Shown piece after piece: positions 32,235 to 40,773 of a stretch of DNA of 64,000 nucleotides (within the stretch, counting starts at the first letter, position 1; the number at the start of each line of letters is the position of its first letter). This stretch comes from Gracilaria gracilis (taxonomy: Eukaryota > Rhodophyta > Florideophyceae > Gracilariales > Gracilariaceae): assembly GCA_030374805.1 (NCBI GenBank), contig JARGSG010000061.1:61607-125606 (forward strand), given 5' to 3'. Both the position numbers and the translations under genes were made by a program. The notes under the pieces were generated by a model that worked only from the letters and a program-made list of their open reading frames with translations, was not told the origin of the DNA and made no database searches.

Positions 32235-32980
32235 AAAACATCAGGCCCGTATTTCTGACTGACTACTTTTGCAAAGTAGAAAGTCAGAAGTCATGTAATT
32301 TCGCTCCAAGTCAGTCAGAAGTAGTCATAAAGTAGTCACTAAGAATTGAGGTAATAGAACCGGACGAAAACAGACCCAAACTTTTGTTAGAAGACTATTG
32401 TTTCAATCAGCATTTATCAAACAACATTCTTAAACAACTACAAGACGAAACGCAGCTGCTTTTAGATGTGTTATGGCTTTTCGTTTTGGCATTCTACAAA
32501 AATTTGCCAGTTTGGGATACTGATAGGTTGTCGAGGAAAGTGTTGAATAGGAACAACAAACAGCACTTTAATGAAGAGCATAACTGCCGTCGATTTCGTG
32601 GCTGCCGCCTGAGTATCAATTATTGACATTATGATTTTTCTAGTGATGCTATGCTCTGAGCCTCGAGTGTTCGATAAGATCAGCTCACGGCGCATTTGTG
32701 GCCCTGAGACGATGAAAAACTGGATTCCAAGAGCTTATGACTAATCTGATTAGACTATATCGCTATTCCTGTAGTCAGTCAGTCATGACTACCGTAGACC
32801 CTTGGTATACGGGTACCGCGTAAGATGGATATCCAGCATATTAGGATATGGTGGGCATCTACGCGAGCGAGAACCCGCTTTGGGTGGCATCAGCAATGAT
32901 TGCTTAGGATACGGATATAGAGATAATGTAGGAGAACTGAAAAAAGCAAATGTTACATAAAATAGAGGTTTTATGATACT
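32235..32980. other. Non-coding, with clustered GTAGTC/GACTAC inverted words
   Basis: Around 32250-32340 and again near 32770-32795 the words GACTGACTAC, AAGTAGTCA and AGTCAGTCAG occur in both orientations, giving hairpin potential. These could be remains of transposon termini, possibly of the pogo-type relic that follows. No credible gene. Confidence 0.35.
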
Positions 32981-33393
32981 GTGCTCCCTTTGTTGCAAGG
33001 ATACATATTAGTTCCTGAGGAACTAATGTCTTTTGTGAGACAACTGGTTCCTGAACGCGTATTCCAGCGCATCACAGTCGATTCATTGCTGAATGTAGAG
33101 GGAGAAAATGACGATTGTACTAGGACGCCAACTGTCGAGGAAATTGCTCTGTCTGCTGTCGACGACATAAATAATGATGAACAGGACTGTGTCGACGAAG
33201 ATCAAGACACTACGTTGTTGGAAGAGCTGTCAGTGGAGGACAGGCTTGGGTACTTGGCTGTTTTTTAGAGGAGGAAGGTGAAGGTAACGGTCAGGCTATA
33301 CCAGTTATACGAAGAACGCAACGTTTGCTACGCGGTAGACGTATTTCCAACATGACGCAGTCTCGCATAACGTCGTTCTTTGGAGCTCAGTAG
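32981..33393 (+). pseudogene. C-terminal tail of a pogo/Tigger-like transposase
   Basis: The acidic frame (VDDINNDEQDCVDEDQDTT, then LLEELSVEDRLGYLAVF) breaks at a run of six T near 33263. In another frame it continues to the stop at 33393, ending QSRITSFFGAQ. QSRITSFF fits the PCNA-interacting (PIP) box Qxx[ILM]xxFF. Pogo/Tigger transposases characteristically finish with an acidic region and, in pogo, a PCNA-binding motif. The DDE catalytic core is not present. The assignment rests on the tail only. Confidence 0.4.
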
Positions 33394-34288
33394 GATTGTT
33401 GTATGGAGCTCAGTAGGAGCTCGATACTCTGTGCTAGACTACATAAAGACCTCCCTCGTTTTATCCCTAACCGCCTTAGAAGGATGCGGATGTTGTCTAT
33501 GCTCCACATCCTTCTATCAAGGGTTTACTGTATCCCCTTTTCTGTGGCACTATAGAGTAGACCCCACTGTAGTCATTTCTTAGGGGTGGCACCATAAGTG
33601 GCTCTTTTTGCGACACGAAAGCTCTCGAAGAGCTTTGATTGGTCGAGAAGTGGGACACGAAAATCACTGTTATTAAGCATGATGTAAAGCTTTTAAGCAT
33701 GTGACAGTTCTCTGGAATGCAGTCTTTGTTAATTCAAAGAGTGACAAGGAAGCCAAGATGTTATGACGTTTATCCACCATAGACTTGGGATCTGGAAACT
33801 TTCTTGAATCGAATTCAAAGTCACCATATCACGCCTTTATTTGATTTGGAAGACAGGGCCCTAGCTTACAAGAGTAGGACGTCCTCCGTTACAGCCCAGC
33901 GTGCAACGATATTCCAACGATTTCTGATGACACAGAAGTATAAGTAGTTTTCTGCCTGGGTGCATACCCTTGGCGGTACAGTACCTCGCAAGCCCGCCAT
34001 CAAGTGGATACCTCAGCTTCGATTTCAGCTGCCTCACGTCCCCAGCCGCTGGTATCGCCATCGATTCCGCTTCCTCGCAAATGGAATCACCATTCGCTCA
34101 TCTCTCACGCGCAGAGCTGGAGCGCGCCTCAAATCAGTCGCCCGCGCAACTCTTCGATCTCTCTGACGAATCGTCTTGTGCCCCACCTTCTGCTCAAGGC
34201 GTATCAGAAGCATCTGATACACCCTCTGCTCCAACAGTATCAAACCCGTTTGATAAACACGGCAGCTTGCACTTGAAATCGGTATCAT
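33394..34288. other. No gene; short repeats
   Basis: A 15-bp word TGGAGCTCAGTAGGA is duplicated near 33381 and 33403. A stretch near 33831-33865 resembles one at 28893-28927. From about 33960 the plus strand looks like decayed coding sequence leading into the TRRAP fragment. Confidence 0.4.
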
Positions 34289-34520
34289 TTGATTACTTTG
34301 TTGACAAGACGAACAAATGGATGCTACCGAGGGATCTCGGTGCCGGGGAGCGACGGGAAATGGTACGATCTCGTTGCGGAACAATACACTGGGCTGCACG
34401 TGCAGACAACGGAGCAGCAGGCGGGGAAGCTGCTGAGGCTGATACATCACTGGATCCACACTAGCGGCGATTTAGAGGGAATACGAGAGAGGAGGGTCGT
34501 GCACTGGAAGGACCTTGATC
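34289..34520 (+). pseudogene. Second TRRAP pseudo-kinase fragment
   Basis: The frame reads CYRGISVPGSDGKWYDLVAE and then QYTGLHVQTTEQQAGKLLRL. It matches CFRGINVLGSDGKWYKFLVE and HYVGLHVEMAENRAGQMYRL of the TRRAP relic at about 23005-23130. It is therefore an independently diverged copy of the same region. Similarity ends after about 60 residues and the frame then becomes low-complexity. Confidence 0.7.
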
Positions 34521-34998
34521 GGAGGCGGGCCTCGCAAGGGGTGCAGGAGAGCAGAGCATTGCCTGGGAGTAAGGCCTTTCGCGGACTTCATCATTTGCCT
34601 CGAGTTCCCGTGATTGTCGCGGACGCTGTTCTCTCGCATCTCGCGGACGCAGGTCCCACGCATCTCGCGTACCGAGTTCGCGATATCCGGGTGAGAATGG
34701 AGGAGAGTGGTTGTCCATACTCTCGCGCGGGACGCGTAGGTAAGTCTCGTCGATGGTAAACGTGAGAGGCACACCACGCAGAGATAACCACAATCCACCG
34801 TTGTCCGTGTTTACCCTTTCATGTAGCGTCGGAACAGAAGAGTTAGACTGTAGAATCCGCATTCGCTTCCCTTCGAATAAACAATGGTTTTACTTACCAG
34901 AGCGCACCAGTACGCGGGTCGTGGTCTTCTACAATTCCTTGCAGATTTGCGCCTCTCCCATACACGCGTAAAACAGATGGGCAACCGGTTATGTCGCG

Positions 34999-35148
34999 AT
35001 GGACTCGGTGGAGGCTTTGTCCGGTTTCCTGTCGGATGTTGCCGCGTCCGCTTCGCTGGTTGACTTGAGGGGGGTTCTGCCCTCCTTGGCCACTGATTTG
35101 ATTGGAAGCGTTAGAACGCGTAGCCCGGGAGGTGCGGTTCTTCGTAAC
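34999..35148 (+). pseudogene. Left part of an ORF split by the copia insertion
   Basis: The ATG at 34999 opens 50 codons (MDSVEALSGFLSDVAASASL, then VDLRGVLPSLATDLIG). They run to the edge of the target duplication and, with the element removed, continue in frame from 42323 for 25 more codons to a TAA at 42398-42400. A second frame (starting after the stop at 35099) is also open across the junction and reads REVRFFVTPQRLNAPARPAQ. Which one was coding is uncertain, and neither is recognised. Confidence 0.4.
35144..35148. repeat. Target-site duplication, left (GTAAC)
   Basis: GTAAC directly precedes the left LTR and is repeated at 42318-42322 directly after the right LTR, as expected for a 5-bp staggered integration. 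Confidence 0.9.
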
Positions 35149-35457
35149 TGGGGAAGCGGTGTCCATGTTTGTTAGACAAGGTGTTGCGCGCGGGGCAAGA
35201 AGTAGGGCCGAAGGCGGGCACAGGCTGCCAGGAAAACTCTCTGAGGTTCCTTCTTCGTCTCTGGCGCCTTCTCGGGGTTCGCTAGGACAGCGAGCCCCTG
35301 TTTATTGTAGGCCCCCTCCCGGACGCGCCTCCAACCGCGAGGTGCGCCCGGAGGTGAAAGTGATAGGACGCTCGTGGCGTCCTATCGCAGCGTAGTTAGT
35401 GACGGCTAAGGAGGGGGGCCGCTGGAGCGGACCGGAACCGTGTCACAGCTGTCCACA
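35149..35457 (-). repeat. Left LTR (3' LTR of the element)
   Basis: 309 bp, plus-strand start TGGGGAAGCGG and end CTGTCCACA. It matches the right LTR along its length. Being the 3' LTR of a minus-strand element, it also lies directly upstream of the antisense gene and could supply that gene's promoter. Confidence 0.9.
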
Positions 35458-35472
35458 CCCCCGCCGTTTCCG
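35458..35472 (-). other. Polypurine tract
   Basis: On the minus strand GGAAACGGCGGGGG abuts the start of the 3' LTR (TGTGGACAG), the position and composition expected for the plus-strand DNA primer of reverse transcription. Confidence 0.65.
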
Positions 35473-35748
35473 TTCATCCTCCAGCAAACGGAAATAAATT
35501 TGAAAAGAAGAAACACACGTGTAATTATGCGCCTGCGGCTGGGATGCAGTTGATAGATTGCTTGTCCGTCGCGCTCCACCCACCGACCTTCTCCGACCTC
35601 CACTCTCACGCTCATCGTCGTGGAGGACGGCTCTTTGATCTGTAGGTTTATTGTGGCTACCTCCGCGGCGCCAGAAAGTGTTGCATCGCTGACGGGCTCG
35701 CCAAGTCTATCGACTGGTTGTGGCTCCGAGATCTTCAACTACTGGAAG

Positions 35749-35805
35749 GTAAGTAACTCCACGACTACACCACTTCTGATATTGTTCTTTTTTTTTGCGT
35801 TACAG
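35749..35805 (+). other. Likely 5'-leader intron of the antisense gene
   Basis: 57 bases starting GTAAGT and ending in a T-rich tract followed by GCGTTACAG. Splicing would place the first in-frame ATG (35807) one base after the junction. The open frame before the donor (35620-35748) does not match the frame of the main ORF, so this exon is probably untranslated leader. Orientation shows the plus strand is transcribed as an mRNA in its own right. Confidence 0.6.
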
Positions 35806-35806
35806 A

Positions 35807-37225
35807 ATGTTGATCATCAAATCAAGGGCTGTCAGGATTACGTCCAACAGCCGAAGCTCAAGAAGTGAAGTGGTTTTAGCGAAGAAGTTCCGCGGCGGGT
35901 ACGCCATGAAGAAGCGGACAACTAAGCATAGCACTCGTGCGAATAAAAGCAACGAAGTTACCAACTCCGTCATCGTTAAGTCGCGCATACGTCAAGCTCA
36001 TCGCAAGCACGTGCGCAACGCCGTCTTTCCCTTCAAGCAGCGTGCGGATCAGTCTGCGATATCCCTTGAGGATACCGAGAAGTGGACCATGAATAACATC
36101 GCCACAATAACGCGCGTGGATGAGGGCGGCTTGGAGTGTTACACTTTCGAGCACTGCGACGGTGACCACATCACCGGATTCGCCATTGACATCGACCGCA
36201 TTGCTGGGCGGCGTGTCAGAAAGTGGTGCCAAGCGCGGCCCAAGGTGCCTCTAGATCATGCGACCGCCGAGAGGTATGGTCTTTACAACCTTGGCGAGGG
36301 CTCTTCTGAAGAGTGGACCATCGACGCAGTCATGTTCGTGGCGGAGGACCAGACCATGCCGGCCGAGGTTGGCGTCCGTCGTCTTGAAGGCGGGCGTTAT
36401 TACGCGCACAACAACGATGAGGCGTTTTGGGGCTGGTGCCGTATCGAGTTTGGTTCTCTCGGCGGGCCGGTTTTGACCAATGCTCTTACTCATCTCGGAG
36501 TGTGGAGGGGCGGAGTCCCGTACCGAAAGGAATTGGACCGTGTCACTGGATCCATGAAGGTCGTTGCCATTGATGACGACAGGGTCCTGGACGCTCTGGA
36601 TGCTCATTGCATGAGTCACCCTGGCGTGCCCGTTCGCGTTTCAAGTCCGGGCAACCGTGGTATAACTGAGAAAACCAAGCGGTTTGAGCTTCATGGCGCT
36701 CGCATGCTGGTTGCTAGGACGGCAAACCTGTGCCTTCAAAACTCGGTCGCGAATGCAATCGCTCGTGTTGTTGGAGAGGACTATGCGAGGGAGAAGATGT
36801 ATTCAGAAGTGATGCCTAGCATGCTGTCGTTTGCAGATGCAGCTGGATGGGCTATGGTCCATGCCGACAAGGTGGAGTTGGGGCGAGTGCACTTCGATTA
36901 TCACAAGTATGGGGGGTACATCAAGTATCTCCTCATGCAGGAGGAAGGCGTCTACCTTGTCCGCTTGAGAGCCAGGAACGTAGATCATGTGATCTGCATT
37001 GATTGTGAGGAGGGAGAAGTGCTTGATTCCGTTGAGCGTTACCCTTTGAAGCTGTGTGAGTTCGTTATCAGGTGCTGCGCTGGGGATCCTGCTTTGTTCG
37101 ATCGTATTCTGGAGGTCCGACACGTGCGCACTGTGCAGCGTCGTGAAGGGAGTGAGAAGAATAAGAACAAGAGCGGGGCCGCGAAGCGTGCTAGGCGCAA
37201 GGCAAGGGCAAGTAAGGGCAAATAG
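35807..37225 (+). CDS. Antisense ORF inside copia: putative papain-fold cysteine peptidase
   Basis: An intact 472-codon frame on the strand opposite gag-pol. The N-terminus is basic (KKRTTKHSTRANKSN) and so is the C-terminus (KRARRKARASKGK), suiting nuclear or nucleic-acid association. In the last third NLCLQNSVANAIA places Cys309 next to the preceding helix start. HVICIDCEEGEVLDS places His394 and Asp407, an order and spacing like C39/papain-like peptidases (Cys, His, Asp). The central region (about 80-290) is unrecognised. No nearby retroelement domain continues it. It could be a captured host gene or an accessory gene of the element. A non-catalytic role or another thiol enzyme cannot be excluded. 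Confidence 0.7.
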   Translation: MLIIKSRAVRITSNSRSSRSEVVLAKKFRGGYAMKKRTTKHSTRANKSNEVTNSVIVKSRIRQAHRKHVRNAVFPFKQRADQSAISLEDTEKWTMNNIATITRVDEGGLECYTFEHCDGDHITGFAIDIDRIAGRRVRKWCQARPKVPLDHATAERYGLYNLGEGSSEEWTIDAVMFVAEDQTMPAEVGVRRLEGGRYYAHNNDEAFWGWCRIEFGSLGGPVLTNALTHLGVWRGGVPYRKELDRVTGSMKVVAIDDDRVLDALDAHCMSHPGVPVRVSSPGNRGITEKTKRFELHGARMLVARTANLCLQNSVANAIARVVGEDYAREKMYSEVMPSMLSFADAAGWAMVHADKVELGRVHFDYHKYGGYIKYLLMQEEGVYLVRLRARNVDHVICIDCEEGEVLDSVERYPLKLCEFVIRCCAGDPALFDRILEVRHVRTVQRREGSEKNKNKSGAAKRARRKARASKGK

Positions 37226-37263
37226 AGGAAGAGTAGTAAGATAAACAACAAGTAATGGTTTGC

Positions 37264-40200
37264 TTAGGATTGTGTGATTGAATCTAGTAACTCTTTGGGT
37301 AGCTGCCCCTCGACCATTATAGTATTCAAGCCCTTAAACATGTGAGGGTTGATCTTCGTAAGGGCGTCAGCCGGGTTCCTGTGTCCCGGTATCCACTGTA
37401 GAGAGTTGATCTCCCGGGCTTCAAAGGAGTCACGGAGACGCGCTACTGTGGGGCGGAGACGAAAGTCCTTCTGTTCGTGTAGTGTAGATATTGTGCTGTA
37501 GAGCCCAAACGAGTCTACTAACATCTTAAGGTTTGGTCTCGGACCCTGGCCCTGAGGATGTGTAAGGTACGGCACCGTTTCAGCCAGATGAATGGCTCGG
37601 TCTGCCGTGTGGGCTGCGGCAAGGATTTCCGCTCCAGCAGAGGAGAATGAAACTCGGTTCTGCTTGGAGCTGTGCCAGTCGAGTGCATGGAACACATGGC
37701 GATCTCGTGAGCCGAATGAAAATCCGCACAGGAACCCTGTCTGTCCGTAGGAAGTGTTGCCTGATGCGGCATCGCTGAATGCCATCACTCCCGCTTTGAA
37801 GTGGCTGGCAGACACGGGCTCAGCAGGGGCTCTGTAGAACAGAGTTGGCGACAGCGACTTTAGGTGGAGCAAAGCTTGGTTGAGTTGTCTTATGTGAGAG
37901 ACCTTGAGGTGGGCGACGTTCTGTTGCAGCTTGCTCGCCACTAAGGAGGCTTGTGGGAGAATGCCGTGACCTAGGAAGTTTAGCTTCCCGGTCAGTGCTT
38001 GGAACCGACGTAGCTCTTCTAGTGTGCACTCACTGTCGTGTTCTTTTTTGCGCTCATGACTGAGCTCAATGGGCTTGATGGTCGAGAGAAACTCCTCCAT
38101 ACTCAAGGAGACGCTGTAATCTGAATGTTGTTTGACAAATAAGCGGTTGAAGACAATGTCCTGTCCTTGGTTACATCGGCCCACATCGAACTTGGAAGAG
38201 ATTTGCCGCCGAAAACGCTCCATGCGTTCGGGTTTTCCGGCAAATATCATGTCGTCGACGACTTTGGCTAGTGCCAACACGAGTTCGTCGCCTTCCCACA
38301 TCAGGAAGAGTTGTGGGATTCCAGGGACGTCGACAAAGCCTATGTCGAGAAGCCATTCCTCCACGCAGAGTTGCCATAGCCGTCCGGACTCTACAAGTCC
38401 ATAGGCTGGAGCGAGTAGCTTCCAGACTTCGTCGGTGTAAGTGCTCCACCCACGTGGGGGGCGCATGTATATGTCTCGCTTCAACTCTCCGGCTTGGAGG
38501 TAAGCCGACTTTACGTCCAGGGAGGCAATAGGAAAGTGGAACAAAGAGGATAGGGAGAGGAGCGTGCGGATTGTGGAAAACTGCGCCGTCGAGGAATCGG
38601 AGCGAAGGTCGTTCTTCTCGCGATCCCTATTCCCATGAGGGACTAGGCGGCACTTTAGCTTCATGGTCTTCCCTTCACCGTCGTGTTTGACGACGAAGAA
38701 GTGGTGAGAGGAGATGAGGTTGGCATCTCTAGGGATAGACCGAATGGATACCGCACGATACGCTCCCTTCTCCTTGTAATTTCGCTTCTCCTTGGCAATA
38801 GATTCATCAAGTAGCCACCTCGGCTCGCCTTGGAGCTTGTGTTCCGTGAGTGGGTCGTTGCCAAACTTCTCGTGGAGCTGCCTCAAGATGGTTTGCTTGG
38901 TGGAGGTTAGAGATGCTTTTGGAGGAAGAGCAGTTGAGGATGAAGCGAGTTCGCCAATGTCCTTCGACGGTATGTTGAAAGGACGAATGGCGGTTGCCCC
39001 GGCTAGATACGCGGAGCTCAGGGGGTGGTCATCCCACTCTGCAAAAGCAGTGTGCATCTCTTGGTCATCTTCAAGTATTGGTGGCTCCTCTGTTATCTGA
39101 ACGAGCGGGTTTGTTGAGAGTTCCGGCTGTTCCTGCTGTGGGACCACTTCAGGGTCGGGCGAAGGTTGAGGAAATTCGGTGTACCCAAGTTCTATGCGCT
39201 CGAGTTCTTCGAGCAGCTTAGACTTGGGGCGTAGGCGAAGGTCTTCGTACGCAACAGTGTACGAGAAACCGCGGAGGTCTTCTGTCGCCGAGACGATTAC
39301 GAAGTGTTCATAGACCTCCTTGACAAACCCTGGATACCACTGTCCCCTCCTTGCGTTTTTCACAAAGTAGTAGACTGGTGTCTTGGGGACGAGCAGTGTC
39401 CTGTCGAAGTGTTTGACGTCTTTTGTGCGGAGGAACGTATGCAGAGCTTGGCGAGATGCTTTCTCGTGATAGGCATCGGCGAGGTCCTTTGTAAGCCTAG
39501 CCTTGGGCAGGCCCTGGAGCGCCGGCCTATACCCTCGAGCAAGCTCGAAACTGGATACGAACCTCGAGCCTATCAAGATGTTCTTGAGGAAAGCGGCTCT
39601 AGCGACCAGTTCTTGGTCGGAGGGGCACTGTTGCCATCTAGGAGCCGTGAATTGCCTGTCTTTAACGAGGCGTTGGATCAGATATCTGATGGCTTCGTTG
39701 GAAGACTCAACGATTCCTAGTTTGTTGTGCCGACGGGCTGGCCTAGGGGAGAACGTAATGCCATGAGAGGCACACATTGCCCTGAACTCTTGGCAATCGA
39801 ATTCTGGATCGCCCGAGAGTTCGGTGGGCGCCCCATGAGATGAGATCCAATGGATCACAAAGCTTTCCGCAGCTTTTTTCATGTTCCTCGAGAGGCATAG
39901 CCATGCGATTGAGAAACCTGAGGCTGCATCCTTCATGTGAAGGATTGGGAGGTTGCCGAGCTCGGCTACAAACATGAAGTCCACTTGGACGTGCTCATTG
40001 AATTCTTTCAAGATACGGGAGAAGGAGACCTTCCTGGACGCTAACGGGCGCCCAGTGCTCGCACATGTCGTACATGAGTCATAGGCCGATTGTAGCAAGG
40101 CTTCGAGCGTCCTTGTGAGGACTCCCGCCCGTTGGCAGATCCTCTTCATGTCCTTCGGACGTAGGTGAGTGTAGAGATGAAAGCGCTTAGCGAAGCGCTC

Positions 40201-40773
40201 TTCATTCTCTATCGTCGTTCCCTTTAGAGCAAGGTTCTTCGCGAAGAAGGACTTGACAGAAGAGGTGGACGAGGGCACAAGGAGGAGTCTGGTTCGCTTC
40301 GTGAGTTCGGAACCGGTGTGATAGGTTCGGAGCAGGATTGAAGCGGAGTTGCCGACAACTCCCTCAGGAATTAGAACTTTGTTATCCTGGTTCAGGAGAT
40401 CGGAACGTGAAAGTACGTCGTTGCCCAACAGAATTGGCCCCTTGCCATCCACTACGTAGAAGGGTAGCGAGAAGGGAGTTCCATTCTCGTCATTACCTTT
40501 AAGTTTCCACATGGCGAAGGTTGGCATGGCATCAATGCACTCTTCACCGAAGCCGTGAAGGAAAGGTTCGCAATCCAACTCATCGAGGGCTAAGTCTACT
40601 CCCAATGACACGCAGAGCTGTGCAATGGCGCACAGAGATCCGACACTCTTTGGACAGCCCGGGTCGACGATTGGGTTTGGGTCCGCGAAGGCAGGAAAGA
40701 GGTCGGAATAGGCTCCTTCCCCTGCAGTTAGAGATGACTGCGTTGGGAGGGGTTGGAGCCTTTGTGAAAACCC
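37264..40773 (-). CDS. pol: Copia Pol polyprotein (protease, integrase, RT, RNase H)
   Basis: The pol frame has no start of its own; it is entered from gag by a -1 shift at 40767-40773. The first Met is at 40611 and the numbering below counts from it. Upstream of that Met lies the protease site IVDPGCPKSVG. Integrase follows with HLYTH and SCTTC (HHCC zinc site near 146-182) and D211, D268, E302 as catalytic triad. RT has SLDVKSAYLQ (D699) and KVVDDMIFAG (D786, D787). RNase H has AFSDAASGNTS, SSAGAEILAA and HRNPADALTK. Domain order is copia-type. Unusual residues: DPG instead of DSG/DTG in the protease, and VVDD instead of YVDD in RT. It ends at a TAA at 37264, 38 bases from the antisense gene's stop. 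Confidence 0.9.
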   Translation of the reverse strand, partial: GFSQRLQPLPTQSSLTAGEGAYSDLFPAFADPNPIVDPGCPKSVGSLCAIAQLCVSLGVDLALDELDCEPFLHGFGEECIDAMPTFAMWKLKGNDENGTPFSLPFYVVDGKGPILLGNDVLSRSDLLNQDNKVLIPEGVVGNSASILLRTYHTGSELTKRTRLLLVPSSTSSVKSFFAKNLALKGTTIENEERFAKRFHLYTHLRPKDMKRICQRAGVLTRTLEALLQSAYDSCTTCASTGRPLASRKVSFSRILKEFNEHVQVDFMFVAELGNLPILHMKDAASGFSIAWLCLSRNMKKAAESFVIHWISSHGAPTELSGDPEFDCQEFRAMCASHGITFSPRPARRHNKLGIVESSNEAIRYLIQRLVKDRQFTAPRWQQCPSDQELVARAAFLKNILIGSRFVSSFELARGYRPALQGLPKARLTKDLADAYHEKASRQALHTFLRTKDVKHFDRTLLVPKTPVYYFVKNARRGQWYPGFVKEVYEHFVIVSATEDLRGFSYTVAYEDLRLRPKSKLLEELERIELGYTEFPQPSPDPEVVPQQEQPELSTNPLVQITEEPPILEDDQEMHTAFAEWDDHPLSSAYLAGATAIRPFNIPSKDIGELASSSTALPPKASLTSTKQTILRQLHEKFGNDPLTEHKLQGEPRWLLDESIAKEKRNYKEKGAYRAVSIRSIPRDANLISSHHFFVVKHDGEGKTMKLKCRLVPHGNRDREKNDLRSDSSTAQFSTIRTLLSLSSLFHFPIASLDVKSAYLQAGELKRDIYMRPPRGWSTYTDEVWKLLAPAYGLVESGRLWQLCVEEWLLDIGFVDVPGIPQLFLMWEGDELVLALAKVVDDMIFAGKPERMERFRRQISSKFDVGRCNQGQDIVFNRLFVKQHSDYSVSLSMEEFLSTIKPIELSHERKKEHDSECTLEELRRFQALTGKLNFLGHGILPQASLVASKLQQNVAHLKVSHIRQLNQALLHLKSLSPTLFYRAPAEPVSASHFKAGVMAFSDAASGNTSYGQTGFLCGFSFGSRDRHVFHALDWHSSKQNRVSFSSAGAEILAAAHTADRAIHLAETVPYLTHPQGQGPRPNLKMLVDSFGLYSTISTLHEQKDFRLRPTVARLRDSFEAREINSLQWIPGHRNPADALTKINPHMFKGLNTIMVEGQLPKELLDSITQS

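Noticed and set aside
34034-35166. Minus-strand gag-like start (MDTASPV) left of the copia element, suggesting a second element
   Set aside because: The shared start is simply encoded in the LTR; after the LTR edge the frame runs into flanking DNA with a GTAAC target duplication.
35620-35868. 83-codon frame upstream of the antisense ORF as a coding first exon
   Set aside because: Joined through the GTAAGT/ACAG intron it stays in the wrong frame and stops within 21 codons, so it is more likely leader.
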